Below, piece after piece: positions 52,499-60,648 of a stretch of 64,000 bases of DNA (position 1 is the first letter of the stretch; the number at the start of each line of letters is the position of its first letter). The stretch spans positions 930,001 to 994,000 of the forward strand of contig NZ_CP160453.1 in the NCBI RefSeq assembly GCF_040744945.1, in the 5' to 3' direction. The DNA is from Saccharothrix sp. HUAS TT1 (GTDB taxonomy: Bacteria > Actinomycetota > Actinomycetes > Mycobacteriales > Pseudonocardiaceae). Under the pieces are notes generated by a model. That model was not told where the DNA came from and made no database searches. It saw only the letters and a list, made by a program, of their open reading frames with translations. The translations under genes and the position numbers were made by a program.

Positions 52499-53848
52499 TC
52501 AGCGCGGGAAGCCGGGCACGCCCGGCAGCGCCTGCCACGGCCGGGGGCCGTCGAGGGGGCGGTACTCCACGCCGAGCGCGTCGAGCCGCGGCAGGTGGTG
52601 CTCGGCCAGCCGGGTCAGGAACTCCGCCTCGTCCCGCCCGGCGGGGCTCCACACGACCTCGGCGAACGCGCTCAGCCGGGGGAACGCGGCGTAGTCCAGC
52701 CGGCGCGGCGAGTCGAGGTGTTCGGTCCACAGGTTGGCCTGCGCGCCGAGCACCCGGTCCGCCGCCGCGGGCTCGTACCGGTAGACGTCCTGGAGCGTGG
52801 TGACGGTGCCGACGGGGATCGGCTCGTCGGGGTGGTCGGACTGCCGGTAGTCCAGGTAGACGTGCTCCTCGGGGCACATCACCACGTCGTGCCCGCGGTC
52901 CAGCGCGGTCAGACCGCCCCGCTCGCCCCGCCACGACGCGACGATCGTGCGCGTCGGCAGCGGCCCGACGTCCAGCACCTCGTCCCACCCGAACGGCCGC
53001 CGCCCGCGCTGGTGCAGGTGCTGCGCGATGCGCCGGACGAACCGGCCGTCGCCGCCCGCCGCCTCGTCGCCGCCCAGCCCGACCACCTCGCCCGGGAACA
53101 CGTCCAGCAGCTCGTCGAACACCTGCCGGTAGACCTCCACCACGGCCTCGTCGGACCGCAGCGCGTTGGGGTTGACCCCCCAGTCCGTCCACACCCCGCC
53201 GCCGGAGGCGCCCAGCTCCGGGTACGCCGCGATGGCCGCCTGGCTGTGCCCCGGCACGTCGATCTCCGGCACCACCGCGATGTGCCGCCGCGCCGCGTAC
53301 GCGACGACCTCCCGCAGGTCGTCCTGCGTGTAGTAGCCGCCGTGCGGCCGGCCCGCCATCCCACCGGACCGCCGGTCGCCGAACCGCGAGTCGGGCCGCC
53401 ACCCGCCGACCTCGTGCAGCCGCGGGAACTTCCGCGACTCGAACCGCCAGCCCTGGTCGTCGGTGAGGTGCAGGTGCAGCACGTTCAGCTTGTGCACGGC
53501 CAGCAGGTCGACGTACCGCAGCAGGTCGTGCTTGGGCAGGAAGTGCCGCGCCACGTCGAGCATCACGCCGCGCCACGCGAACCGCGGGTGGTCCTCGACC
53601 TCGCACACCGGCAGCGCCACCGGACCCGGCGGCACCGCGCGGAACGCCGCCGGCCCGCTCAGCTGCCGCAGCGTCTGCCGCGCGTAGAACTCGCCGGCGT
53701 CGTCGGACGCCCGCACCCGGACACCCCGGTCGGACACCGACAGCCGGTAGCCCTCGGCGGGCCCGGCCACCCGCTCCACCTCGAACGCGCCGTCGAAGGG
53801 CACTTCGCCGGCGCCGCGGGCGAAGGACACCGGGCGGGGGAGGATCAC
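52499..53848 (-). CDS. Beta-N-acetylhexosaminidase, GH20 family (no signal peptide)
   Basis: A 449-residue family 20 hydrolase that removes terminal GlcNAc/GalNAc from oligosaccharides by substrate-assisted catalysis. The GH20b domain covers about residues 1-85, and the TIM barrel begins RFAWRGVMLDVARHF. The catalytic Asp-Glu pair is D261-E262 in GLGGDEAAGG; GWRFESRKFPRLHEVGGWRP and DVPGHSQAAI are also characteristic. No signal peptide is seen, so it probably acts on imported oligosaccharides. GTG start overlaps the permease stop by 4 bp, making it the last gene of the ABC operon. Confidence 0.93.
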   Translation of the reverse strand: MILPRPVSFARGAGEVPFDGAFEVERVAGPAEGYRLSVSDRGVRVRASDDAGEFYARQTLRQLSGPAAFRAVPPGPVALPVCEVEDHPRFAWRGVMLDVARHFLPKHDLLRYVDLLAVHKLNVLHLHLTDDQGWRFESRKFPRLHEVGGWRPDSRFGDRRSGGMAGRPHGGYYTQDDLREVVAYAARRHIAVVPEIDVPGHSQAAIAAYPELGASGGGVWTDWGVNPNALRSDEAVVEVYRQVFDELLDVFPGEVVGLGGDEAAGGDGRFVRRIAQHLHQRGRRPFGWDEVLDVGPLPTRTIVASWRGERGGLTALDRGHDVVMCPEEHVYLDYRQSDHPDEPIPVGTVTTLQDVYRYEPAAADRVLGAQANLWTEHLDSPRRLDYAAFPRLSAFAEVVWSPAGRDEAEFLTRLAEHHLPRLDALGVEYRPLDGPRPWQALPGVPGFPR

Positions 53849-54690
53849 GACTTCACCGCCCCGGCGAGGCCCGCGACCAGCCGTCGCTGCACCAGGATGA
53901 AGAAGACCAGCACCGGGATCGTCATCACCGTCGATCCTGCCATGATCGCGCCCCAGTCGTTCTGGTCCGGTTTGACGAACACCTGCAGCGCCAGCGGCAG
54001 GGTCTGGTTCTCCGCCGCCGAGATGATGAACGTCTTGGCGAACAGGAAGTCGTTCCACGCGTGGATGAACGACAGCACGCTGGTCGCCACCAACCCCGGC
54101 GCCACCAGCGGGAACAGCACCTGCCACAGGAACCGGAACCGGGACGCGCCGTCCAGCGTCGCCGCCTCCTCCAGCTCCACCGGCACCGCCGCGACGAACC
54201 CGCGCAGCATCCAGATCGCGAACGGCAGGCTGAACGCGAGGTGCACCAGCACCAGCGAGCCCAGGTGGTTCAGCCCGAACACCGGCGCGACGTCGCGCAC
54301 CGACTGCATCAGGAAGAACAGCGGGATGGTCAGCGCCTCGACCGGCACCATCTGCACCACCAGCAGCATGACCAGCAACGTCGTGCGGCTGCGGAACCGG
54401 AACCTGGTCAGCGCGGTGGCCGCGAGGAACGAGATCAGCAGGCTGAGCAGCACCACGGCGACCGCCACCACGACGCTGTTGAGCAGGTAGCGGCCGAAGT
54501 TCTGCACGGTCAGCGCCCGCACGAAGCTGTCGACCGTCGGCGCGAACGTCCACGGCCGCGGCTCGGCCGAGATCACCTCCGCCTCCGGCTTGACCGCCGT
54601 CAGCACCATCCAGTACAGCGGGAACGCCACCACGGCCGCGACGGCGACCGCCACGCCCTCCGCGACACCCCGCGACGCGCGCCGGTTCAC
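53845..54690 (-). CDS. Carbohydrate ABC transporter permease (MalG type)
   Basis: A 281-residue inner-membrane permease with six hydrophobic segments. The coupling EAA loop reads ELEEAATLDGASRFRFLWQVLFPLVAPGLVA, typical of CUT1 family sugar importers. GTG start with a 4-bp overlap with the other permease. No ATPase gene is present; actinobacterial CUT1 systems usually borrow a shared MsiK-type ATPase. Confidence 0.94.
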   Translation of the reverse strand: MNRRASRGVAEGVAVAVAAVVAFPLYWMVLTAVKPEAEVISAEPRPWTFAPTVDSFVRALTVQNFGRYLLNSVVVAVAVVLLSLLISFLAATALTRFRFRSRTTLLVMLLVVQMVPVEALTIPLFFLMQSVRDVAPVFGLNHLGSLVLVHLAFSLPFAIWMLRGFVAAVPVELEEAATLDGASRFRFLWQVLFPLVAPGLVATSVLSFIHAWNDFLFAKTFIISAAENQTLPLALQVFVKPDQNDWGAIMAGSTVMTIPVLVFFILVQRRLVAGLAGAVKS

Positions 54691-55580
54691 AGCACCTCCC
54701 CGCTGCGCCGCAACGCCCGCAGGTAGCCGGCGGTGACGATCAGCAGCAGCACCGTCGTGACCACGCCGATGCTCGCGCCGAGCCCGTACTCGGAGGCGGC
54801 GAACGCCTGCTGGTAGGCGTAGACGTTGAGCACCAGGTTCCGGCCGGCGATGCCGCCGCCGCTGGTCATGATGTAGATCTGGGTGAACACCTTGAAGTCC
54901 CAGATGATCGACTGGATGGTGACCACGACCAGCAACGGCCGCAGCAGCGGCAGGATCACGCTGGTCGCGGTCCTCGCGGTGCCCGCGCCGTCCAGCGCGG
55001 CGGCTTCGAGCACTTCGCCCGGGATCGCCTTGATGCCCGCGTACAGGGTCACCATGACGAACGGGAACGAGCACCAGACCACCTGCGCCGCGACCAGCCC
55101 GAACGCCACCCACTTGTCGTAGGTCCAGGAGAACCCGGTGGTGCCGAGGACTTCGTTGACGAACCCGAAGTTGGCGTCGAACAGGAACAGCCAGATGGTC
55201 GACCCGGCCACCGTCGGCGTCGCCCACGCGCCGAGCGCGGCCAGGAACAACGCCATCCGGGCCCAGGTACGAACCCTGGTGGCCAGCACCGCCAGCGCGG
55301 CGCCGACCAGCAGGGTCCCCACCACGCACACCGCGGCGAACGCGACCGTCTGCCCGAGCACGGACCAGAACCGCTCGTCGGCCAGCAGCGTCGCGTAGTT
55401 GCCGAGGCCCAGGAAGGTCAGCGGCGCGCCGCCGCTGACCTGCTCCTGGCCGTAGTCGAACAGGGAGATCAGCACGAGCTGGTAGATCGGGTAGCCCATC
55501 AGCCCGACCAGCACCAGCAGCGCGGGGGCGAGGTAGGCGAACGCGATCCGCCCGTCGCCCCTCCGGGTCGGCATCGTCAT
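54687..55580 (-). CDS. Carbohydrate ABC transporter permease (MalF type)
   Basis: A 297-residue CUT1 permease; hydrophobic segments from AFAYLAPALLVLVGLMGYPIY onward. The EAA loop is VLEAAALDGAGTARTATSVILPLLRPLLV. The ATG 55580 overlaps the binding-protein stop by 4 bp. Forms the membrane channel together with the MalG-type protein. Confidence 0.94.
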   Translation of the reverse strand: MTMPTRRGDGRIAFAYLAPALLVLVGLMGYPIYQLVLISLFDYGQEQVSGGAPLTFLGLGNYATLLADERFWSVLGQTVAFAAVCVVGTLLVGAALAVLATRVRTWARMALFLAALGAWATPTVAGSTIWLFLFDANFGFVNEVLGTTGFSWTYDKWVAFGLVAAQVVWCSFPFVMVTLYAGIKAIPGEVLEAAALDGAGTARTATSVILPLLRPLLVVVTIQSIIWDFKVFTQIYIMTSGGGIAGRNLVLNVYAYQQAFAASEYGLGASIGVVTTVLLLIVTAGYLRALRRSGEVL

Positions 55581-56851
55581 GAGGTAAAGGCGGCGTTCAT
55601 CTGGTCGGCGGCGTCCTTCGCGGCCTTGTCCAGGTCCTCGCCGCCGGCGGCGACCTGCTGCAACAGCGTCGGCAGCACGGCCTGGGCGTCGACCTTGGCC
55701 CAGTTCGGCGTGACCGGCACGAACCTCGTGCCCGCCTCCAGGGTCCTGATGAACGGCTCCAGCACCGGGTTGGCCTCGGCGACCTGCGCCTGCACGTCGC
55801 CGAACGTCGGCAGGTTGCCCATCGCGTCGAACATCTTGCGCTGGTACTGCTTGCCGCCCAGGAGCTGCACGAACTGGTTGGCCAGCGTCTTGCGCCCGCT
55901 GCCCTTCAGCACGCCGAGCAGGTTGCCGCCGGCGAACGCGGGCGCGATGTCGCCCGCCTGCCTGCCGGGCAGCGGCACGACCGCGTACTTGCCCGCGGCG
56001 GCGGAGGCGTCGACCGACTTGCGGTTGAAGTCGCCGCCGACGACCATCGCCGCCTTGCCCGCGCGGAACGCCTCGACGCTGGCGTCGCCGCCGTTGCCCG
56101 CGCACTGGGCGGGCGGGCAGATGTCGTCCGCGATCAGCTCGGTGTACTGGCGCAGCCCGGCCTTCGACTCGGCGCTGTCGATGGTGGCGACGTACTCGTC
56201 GCCGTCCTTGCGGGCGATGTCGCCGCCGTTGGCCCACACGAACGGCATCGCGCCGTAGGTGTACTTGCCGCCGGCGGAGATGCCGAGCATGTCGGGCTTG
56301 GCGGCCCGGATCCGCCGGGCGAGCGGCGCGATGTCGGCCAACGTGGCCGGCGGCTGGAGGTTCAGCTCCTGGAAGACGTCCGTGCGGTAGTAGAGCGCGC
56401 GCACGCCGACGTACCAGGGCACGCCGTAGACCTTGCCGTCCACCTCGCCGGTGTCCAGGACCTCGGGCAGCAGGTCCTTCGCGTCGGACCACCCGCTGAG
56501 GTCGAGTTCGGCGAACCCGCCGCCCGCGACGTACCCCGCCAGGTCGGTGTTGCCGAACTCGGCCACGTCGGGCGCGCTCTGCGGGTCGCTGAACGCGGCC
56601 TTGAACCGCTCGGCGCGGGTCTGCACCTGGATGTACTGGACGTCGACCGTGACGCCTTCGTGCGCCTGCTCGAACTCGGTGACCGCCTCCTCGACGACCG
56701 CCTCCTTCGGGCCCCGGTTGACCTCGTCGAACAGCCAGACCCGCAGCTGCCCCGACTGCTCGTCGCCGCCGGTGGGCGCCGAGCCGGACTGGACCGGGGC
56801 GCACCCGGCCAGCACGACGGCGCCCACGACCGCTGCTACCGCGAACCGCAT
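55577..56851 (-). CDS. Extracellular sugar-binding lipoprotein (family 1)
   Basis: A 424-residue substrate-binding protein of the MalE/UgpB group. Lipobox LAGC at about residue 17. Mature-domain signatures include QLRVWLFDEVNRGPKEAVVEEAVTEFEQAHEGVTVDVQYI, DVAEFGNTDLAGYVAGGG, YGVPWYVGVRALYYRTDVFQEL and KAAMVVGGDFN. The ATG 56851 is preferred over a GTG nine bases upstream because the latter lacks RBS spacing. It heads an operon with two permeases and a GH20 hexosaminidase. With two DasR-like boxes nearby, the ligand is probably GlcNAc or a chito-oligosaccharide; this is an inference. Confidence 0.92.
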   Translation of the reverse strand: MRFAVAAVVGAVVLAGCAPVQSGSAPTGGDEQSGQLRVWLFDEVNRGPKEAVVEEAVTEFEQAHEGVTVDVQYIQVQTRAERFKAAFSDPQSAPDVAEFGNTDLAGYVAGGGFAELDLSGWSDAKDLLPEVLDTGEVDGKVYGVPWYVGVRALYYRTDVFQELNLQPPATLADIAPLARRIRAAKPDMLGISAGGKYTYGAMPFVWANGGDIARKDGDEYVATIDSAESKAGLRQYTELIADDICPPAQCAGNGGDASVEAFRAGKAAMVVGGDFNRKSVDASAAAGKYAVVPLPGRQAGDIAPAFAGGNLLGVLKGSGRKTLANQFVQLLGGKQYQRKMFDAMGNLPTFGDVQAQVAEANPVLEPFIRTLEAGTRFVPVTPNWAKVDAQAVLPTLLQQVAAGGEDLDKAAKDAADQMNAAFTS

Positions 56852-56884
56852 CTCGCCCACCCTTCAGGTGTGTTGCACCCCAGC

Positions 56885-56905
56885 TTGTTGCACATTTTGC
56901 AACGA
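56885..56905. promoter_or_regulatory. Inverted repeat in the promoter region of the sugar ABC operon
   Basis: TTGTTGCA-CATTT-TGCAACGA is a near-perfect inverted repeat (7 of 8 positions), 34-54 bp upstream of the binding-protein start. A third half site TGTTGCA lies at 56871-56877. It is a candidate operator for a LacI-, ROK- or GntR-type repressor. Confidence 0.5.
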
Positions 56906-56949
56906 CTATTTCAAGGGAAGCAACGGCGATGCTAATGTCCGGATCGGCA

Positions 56950-56965
56950 AGCGGTCTAGACCAGA
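56950..56965. promoter_or_regulatory. DasR-like operator (dre box) upstream of sugar ABC operon
   Basis: AGCGGTCTAGACCAGA matches the DasR responsive element AGTGGTCTAGACCAGT at 14 of 16 positions, with an exact GGTCTAGACC core. It lies 99 bp upstream of the binding-protein start and over the cutC stop codon. DasR is the GlcN-6-P-responsive regulator of N-acetylglucosamine metabolism in actinomycetes. Confidence 0.65.
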
Positions 56966-57609
56966 TTCGCCCAGGTCCGGACCGCGTCGGCGGACACCGG
57001 GGCGTCCCACCCGCCTGGGCGGACGGCGCTGCCGACGTGGAACGCCGTGGCGCCAACGGCTTTCAGCGGCGCGACCTGCTCCGCCTTGAGCCCGCCGCCC
57101 ACCAGCAGCCGGACCGCGCCCTGCCGGGCGGCCAACCGCTCCAGCACGCCGAACCCGTCCGCCACGCCGCGCGGGCTGCCCGCCGCGAGCACCGTGTCGC
57201 ACCCCAGCCCGCCGACCTCGGCCCACGCCGCCTCGGGGTCGGCCGAGTTGTCCAGCGCGCGGTGGAACGTCCACGCGCAGCCGTCCAGCTCGGCGGCCAG
57301 CGCGGCGCACGCCGCCCCGTCCACCCGGCCGTCGGCGTCGAGGAAGCCGAGCACGAACTCCGACGCGCCCGCCTCGCGCAGCGCCGCCGCGTCGCGCCGC
57401 AGCCGGTCCAGGTCGCCGGGCGCGAAGCCCGGCGCGTCGCGCAGCATGACCCGGACCGGCAGGTCGGTCGCGGAGAGCACGTCGCGCAGCACGGCGACCG
57501 GCGGGGTGAGCCCGTCCGCGGCCATGTCGACGGTGAGTTCCAGCCGGTGCGCGCCGCCCGCCTGCGCGGCCTCGGCGTCGGTGGCGTCCAGGGCGATGAC
57601 CTCAAGCAT
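56956..57609 (-). CDS. cutC: CutC family protein
   Basis: A 217-residue TIM-barrel protein of the CutC family, historically tied to copper homeostasis. Markers: MLEVIALDATDAEAAQAGGAHRLELTVDMAADGLTPP, VRVMLRD, FVLGFLDADGRVD, WTFHRALDNSADPEAAW, GCDTVLAAGSPRGVADGFGVLERL and VGGGLKAEQV. The role of CutC in copper handling is disputed. The ATG 57609 is the family-typical start, but it lies inside a DasR-like palindrome; ATG 57621 is an alternative. Same strand and just upstream of the sugar operon. Confidence 0.9.
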   Translation of the reverse strand: MLEVIALDATDAEAAQAGGAHRLELTVDMAADGLTPPVAVLRDVLSATDLPVRVMLRDAPGFAPGDLDRLRRDAAALREAGASEFVLGFLDADGRVDGAACAALAAELDGCAWTFHRALDNSADPEAAWAEVGGLGCDTVLAAGSPRGVADGFGVLERLAARQGAVRLLVGGGLKAEQVAPLKAVGATAFHVGSAVRPGGWDAPVSADAVRTWANLV

Positions 57610-57622
57610 GGTCTGGACCATA
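57607..57622. promoter_or_regulatory. Second, weaker DasR-like palindrome at the cutC start
   Basis: CATGGTCTGGACCATA contains the palindrome ATGGTC-TG-GACCAT (57608-57621) and matches the DasR core TGGTCTAGACCA at 11 of 12 positions. It overlaps the proposed cutC start codon. Together with the box at 56950 it would place cutC and the sugar operon under the same regulator. Confidence 0.45.
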
Positions 57623-57898
57623 CTCACGCGGCCTCGGGAGTGAACTGTTAAAACGCGACGATGTATCCAGCGTAGAACTACTCACTCCTTATCCGATGAG
57701 TGAAGGCCACGGCTTGGGGGGGACGGGAGGACGGCGGTCGGTCGGCTTCGAGGGGTGTCGACCGGACGCCGTCGAACCTGCGAGGGGGGAAGGCGGTCCG
57801 CGGTGCGAGGGGGGCATCGCGGACCGCCGCCGCGCAGGTGGAGACGGGTGTGTGTGACGATCAGCTCCGGCTGGGGGATCAGAGGAGGAGGTGACGAC

Positions 57899-58504
57899 GT
57901 GGGAGAACTGCGCATGGCCGGTGAGCGCCCACCGTGGGAGGGCCTGGATGGGACCGACCGGCACGCCGCCTGCGTCGCCGCCGCGAGGGACGGCGACCGC
58001 CGGGCGCTGGACGCGCTGGTCGCCGACCTGACACCGCTGGTGTGGCACATCGCGCGCGGCCACGGGCTGGACCGCAGCACCGCGGAGGACGTGGTGCAGA
58101 CGGTCTGGCTCGCGCTGCTGCGCCACCTCGACCGCCTGATCGAACCGCGCGCGCTGGCCGGGTGGCTGGTCGTCGCGACCCGCCGCGAGGCCCAGCGGAC
58201 CTGGACGCCCGCTCGCCGGGAGGCGGCGCTGAGCGACGAGCTGGCGGAACAACTGCAGAGCGAGTACGGCCTGCCCGAGGACGCCGCCCTGGTCGACGAC
58301 CGGGACCACCGGCTGTGGCGGGCGTTCGGCCGGTTGTCGCAGCGCTGCCAGGAACTGCTGCGACTGACCGTGCTGGCCGGCCGGGCGGAGTACCGGGCGG
58401 TCGCCGAAGCACTTTCCATGCCGCGCGGCAGCATCGGCCCCACCAGGGGTCGGTGCCTGACGCTGCTGCGCACACATCTCGACGCGGAAGGAGGATCGCG
58501 GTGA
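57899..58504 (+). CDS. ECF-type RNA polymerase sigma factor
   Basis: A 201-residue sigma-70 family factor with regions 2 and 4 only. Region 2: ALVADLTPLVWHIARGHGLDRSTAEDVVQTVWLALLRHLDRL and the promoter-binding GWLVVATRREAQR. Region 4: FGRLSQRCQELLRLTVLAGRAEYRAVAEALSMPRGSIGPTRGRCLTLL. The GTG at 57899 follows AGAGGAGGAGG. The downstream gene overlaps by 4 bp. No anti-sigma factor is recognisable beside it. Confidence 0.92.
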   Translation: MGELRMAGERPPWEGLDGTDRHAACVAAARDGDRRALDALVADLTPLVWHIARGHGLDRSTAEDVVQTVWLALLRHLDRLIEPRALAGWLVVATRREAQRTWTPARREAALSDELAEQLQSEYGLPEDAALVDDRDHRLWRAFGRLSQRCQELLRLTVLAGRAEYRAVAEALSMPRGSIGPTRGRCLTLLRTHLDAEGGSR

Positions 58505-58986
58505 ACGACATCGACCCGCGCGATGACCGCAGAGGCCAAGAGGACACCGCTGTCCTCACGGAACTGAACCGCCTGGTGTACGAGTTGGACGCGCCCCCTC
58601 GGGGGCTCGTCGAACGCATCCAGTTCGCGGTGGCTTTGGAGAACCTGGACGTCGAGGTGGCCCGCTGGGAGCGCGCGGGCTCGTTCGCGGGCGTGCGCGG
58701 CGGGAGCCCCGGCACCATCACGTTCACCGTGGACAACCTGACCTTGATGGTGAACTTCACGTCGACCGGCGCCCGGCACCGCATCGACGGCTGGCTGGTG
58801 CCCGCCGGCGAGCACACCGTCGAGGTGCGGGTCGCCGAGCACGAGTCGAGCACCACCAAGGCCGACGACGGCGGCCGGTTCGTGCTGTCCGACGTGCCCG
58901 CCGGCACCACCCAGATCGTGGTGCACCTGGTCGACTCCCGCGGCGAACCCGGCCGGACGGTCGTGACCCCGACGATCATGCTCTGA
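58501..58986 (+). CDS. Hypothetical protein coupled to the sigma factor
   Basis: A 161-residue protein. The N-terminal part (VLTELNRLVYELDAPPRGLVERIQFAVALENLD) is helical. The C-terminal part (DGWLVPAGEHTVEVRVAEHESSTTKADDGGRFVLSDVPAGTTQIVVHLVD) looks like a carboxypeptidase-regulatory/beta-sandwich fold. It starts at a GTG overlapping the sigma stop by 4 bp. In other actinomycetes such sigma-partner pairs are often followed by a CHAT-domain protease gene; none is present here. Function unknown. Confidence 0.8.
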   Translation: MNDIDPRDDRRGQEDTAVLTELNRLVYELDAPPRGLVERIQFAVALENLDVEVARWERAGSFAGVRGGSPGTITFTVDNLTLMVNFTSTGARHRIDGWLVPAGEHTVEVRVAEHESSTTKADDGGRFVLSDVPAGTTQIVVHLVDSRGEPGRTVVTPTIML

Positions 58987-59001
58987 CCGCGGCGCCCGCC
59001 C

Positions 59002-59029
59002 TGTTCGAACATCCCGCACTGTTCGAACA
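59002..59029. promoter_or_regulatory. Two tandem TGTTCGAACA palindromes
   Basis: The exact 10-bp palindrome TGTTCGAACA occurs at 59002-59011 and 59020-59029, 18 bp apart. It lies between the 3' ends of convergent genes rather than in a promoter. The spacing does not fit the actinobacterial LexA box. The rest of the 181-bp gap shows nothing else. Confidence 0.5.
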
Positions 59030-59167
59030 CACCGTCGGACGGCCCTCTTCCGGGGTCGTTCCTTCGCGTGGCCAAACGCTTGCGCCCACGATTCCACCCG
59101 AACGGGCAAAGAGCTGCGCTCAACCCCGGTCGGGCGAGGCGTTCCCCCTCGTCGGTCGCGGCGGGTC

Positions 59168-59653
59168 TCAACCCGCCGGACGAGGCGGCCCCGGCTCACC
59201 GGCGTCCCACCCGAACGAGCTGAAAGCCCCCTCGGCCCGGATTCCGAGCGCCGCGTAGTCGAGCAGGTCGTCGGGCAGGCCGTCGAGCCGGAACCAGGCC
59301 AGGCCGGAGCACTTGTCGGGTTCCGCGACCACCGGCTCGCCGACCCACTCACGCGCCTCGAAGAAGAACCCGAACCGCGCCTCGACGCCGGGCGCGACGG
59401 CGTGCGTGGTGTGCACGTGCCGCAGCGCACCCACCGGGACCACCACCCCGACCTCCTCGGCGACCTCCCGCACCGCCGCCGCGAGCACCGACTCCCCCGC
59501 CTCGACCTTCCCGGCCGGCAGGTGCCACCGGCCGTCGAACCGCGGGTCGGGGTCGCGGCGGCGGATCAGCAGGAGCCGGTCGGCGCGCACCAGCAGCACG
59601 TGCACGTCGACCAGGTGCCGGGGTGCGTGCCGGGGCGCGTCCCGCGCGGTCAG
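59168..59653 (-). CDS. Nudix hydrolase
   Basis: A 161-residue Nudix enzyme. The Nudix box is recognisable (GKVEAGESVLAAAVREVAEEVGV) after RRDPDPRFDGRWHLPA, followed by RFGFFFEAREWVGEPVVAEPDKCSGLAWFRLDGLPDDL. No conventional start precedes the first beta strand (HLVDVHVLLVRADRLLLIRR): the first GTG (59605) would cut that strand. A CTG at 59651-59653 overlaps the phosphoesterase stop by 4 bp (CTGA), so I propose it as the start. Substrate unknown; coupled to the phosphoesterase gene. Confidence 0.8.
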   Translation of the reverse strand: MTARDAPRHAPRHLVDVHVLLVRADRLLLIRRRDPDPRFDGRWHLPAGKVEAGESVLAAAVREVAEEVGVVVPVGALRHVHTTHAVAPGVEARFGFFFEAREWVGEPVVAEPDKCSGLAWFRLDGLPDDLLDYAALGIRAEGAFSSFGWDAGEPGPPRPAG

Positions 59654-60429
59654 AACGCCCCGATCAACGCGCCGGCGTCGCTGACCGGCACGGTGTGCGT
59701 GGCGAAGCCGGAGTCGGTGGCGACGTGCAGCAGGAACCCGGTCGGCTCCGCGAGGTGCCCGATCTGCCGGTCCGCGCGCAGGGTGAGGGAGGTCTGGCGG
59801 TAGGTGCTGGGCGCGACGGCCACCACGGTGTTCGCGAACGGCGCCGTGATCGCGCGGTGCACGTGGCCGGTCAGCACGCGGGCGACGTTGCCGTGCCGGG
59901 CGAGGACGGCGCCCAGCGCGGGCCCGTCGTCCAGCCGCATGCCGTCGAGGAACGGGATGCCCACGGCCACCGGCGGGTGGTGCAGGCAGACGAAGGCGGG
60001 TGTTCCGGGCCGCTGCCCGAGCACGTCGTCCAGCCACGCCAGCTGCTCGTCGCCCAGGCGCCCGGCGGGGCTGTCCGGCCGCCACGAGTCCAGCGCGACC
60101 ACCGTGAAGCCGGGGTGCTCGACGGCGTAGCGCGTCGACTCCCCGCCGCCGAGGAACGGCGTGCCGCCGAAGGCGTCGAGCAGCGCGGTGGGGTTGTCGT
60201 GGTTGCCGGTGGTCAGGTGCAGCGGCAGGGGGAAGGCGCCGATCAGCTCGCGCAGCTGGGCGTAGGCGTCGGCGCGCCCGTGCTCGGCCAGGTCGCCGGT
60301 GATCACCACGCAGTCCGGGCGGGGGTCGATCGCCAGCACCCGGCCGAGCGCCCGGCGCAGCGAGGCGGCCGGCTCGGCGGCCAGCGCGTCGGTGCGCAGG
60401 TGGGGGTCGCTCAGGTGCGCGATGAGCAC
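59650..60429 (-). CDS. Metallophosphoesterase (CpdA/Icc-like)
   Basis: A 259-residue calcineurin-like phosphodiesterase. Motifs: LIAHLSDPHLR (D8, H10), VVITGDLAEHG, LTTGNHDN, PAFVCLHHPP and VLTGHVHR. Class III cyclic-nucleotide phosphodiesterase-like (CpdA/Rv0805 group); the natural substrate is not predictable. GTG start. It shares a probable operon with the Nudix gene. A G-rich repeat lies just upstream. Confidence 0.9.
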   Translation of the reverse strand: MLIAHLSDPHLRTDALAAEPAASLRRALGRVLAIDPRPDCVVITGDLAEHGRADAYAQLRELIGAFPLPLHLTTGNHDNPTALLDAFGGTPFLGGGESTRYAVEHPGFTVVALDSWRPDSPAGRLGDEQLAWLDDVLGQRPGTPAFVCLHHPPVAVGIPFLDGMRLDDGPALGAVLARHGNVARVLTGHVHRAITAPFANTVVAVAPSTYRQTSLTLRADRQIGHLAEPTGFLLHVATDSGFATHTVPVSDAGALIGAF

Positions 60430-60480
60430 GTGGTCAGCTCCGGTCGTTGTCGGGAGGCGGCGGCGGTGGTGGTGTGGGTG

Positions 60481-60519
60481 GGTAGGCGGGGCGGGTAGGC
60501 GGGGCGGGTAGGCGGGGTG
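60481..60519. repeat. 13-bp G-rich tandem repeats upstream of the phosphoesterase gene
   Basis: GGTAGGCGGGGCG occurs at 60481 and 60494, with GGTAGGCGGGGTG at 60507 and related G runs to 60535. The plus strand could form G-quadruplexes. The 303-bp gap 60430-60732 holds this array, the groEL terminator and no gene. Confidence 0.85.
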
Positions 60520-60648
60520 GGTGGGGTAGGCGGGTGGTCAAGGGGTTCGGTCTCGTTTTAACCGAGGATCGGTAACGACGTTTCCGTACATTTCCGGGCC
60601 ATGATCACCCGATCGTGTGGCCACTCCCCCATTCCACCCCGGTGACGG

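Noticed and set aside
59002..59029. LexA (SOS) box
   Set aside because: The halves TCGAAC and GTTCGA are not at the 4-nt spacing of the actinobacterial SOS box, and there is no downstream promoter.
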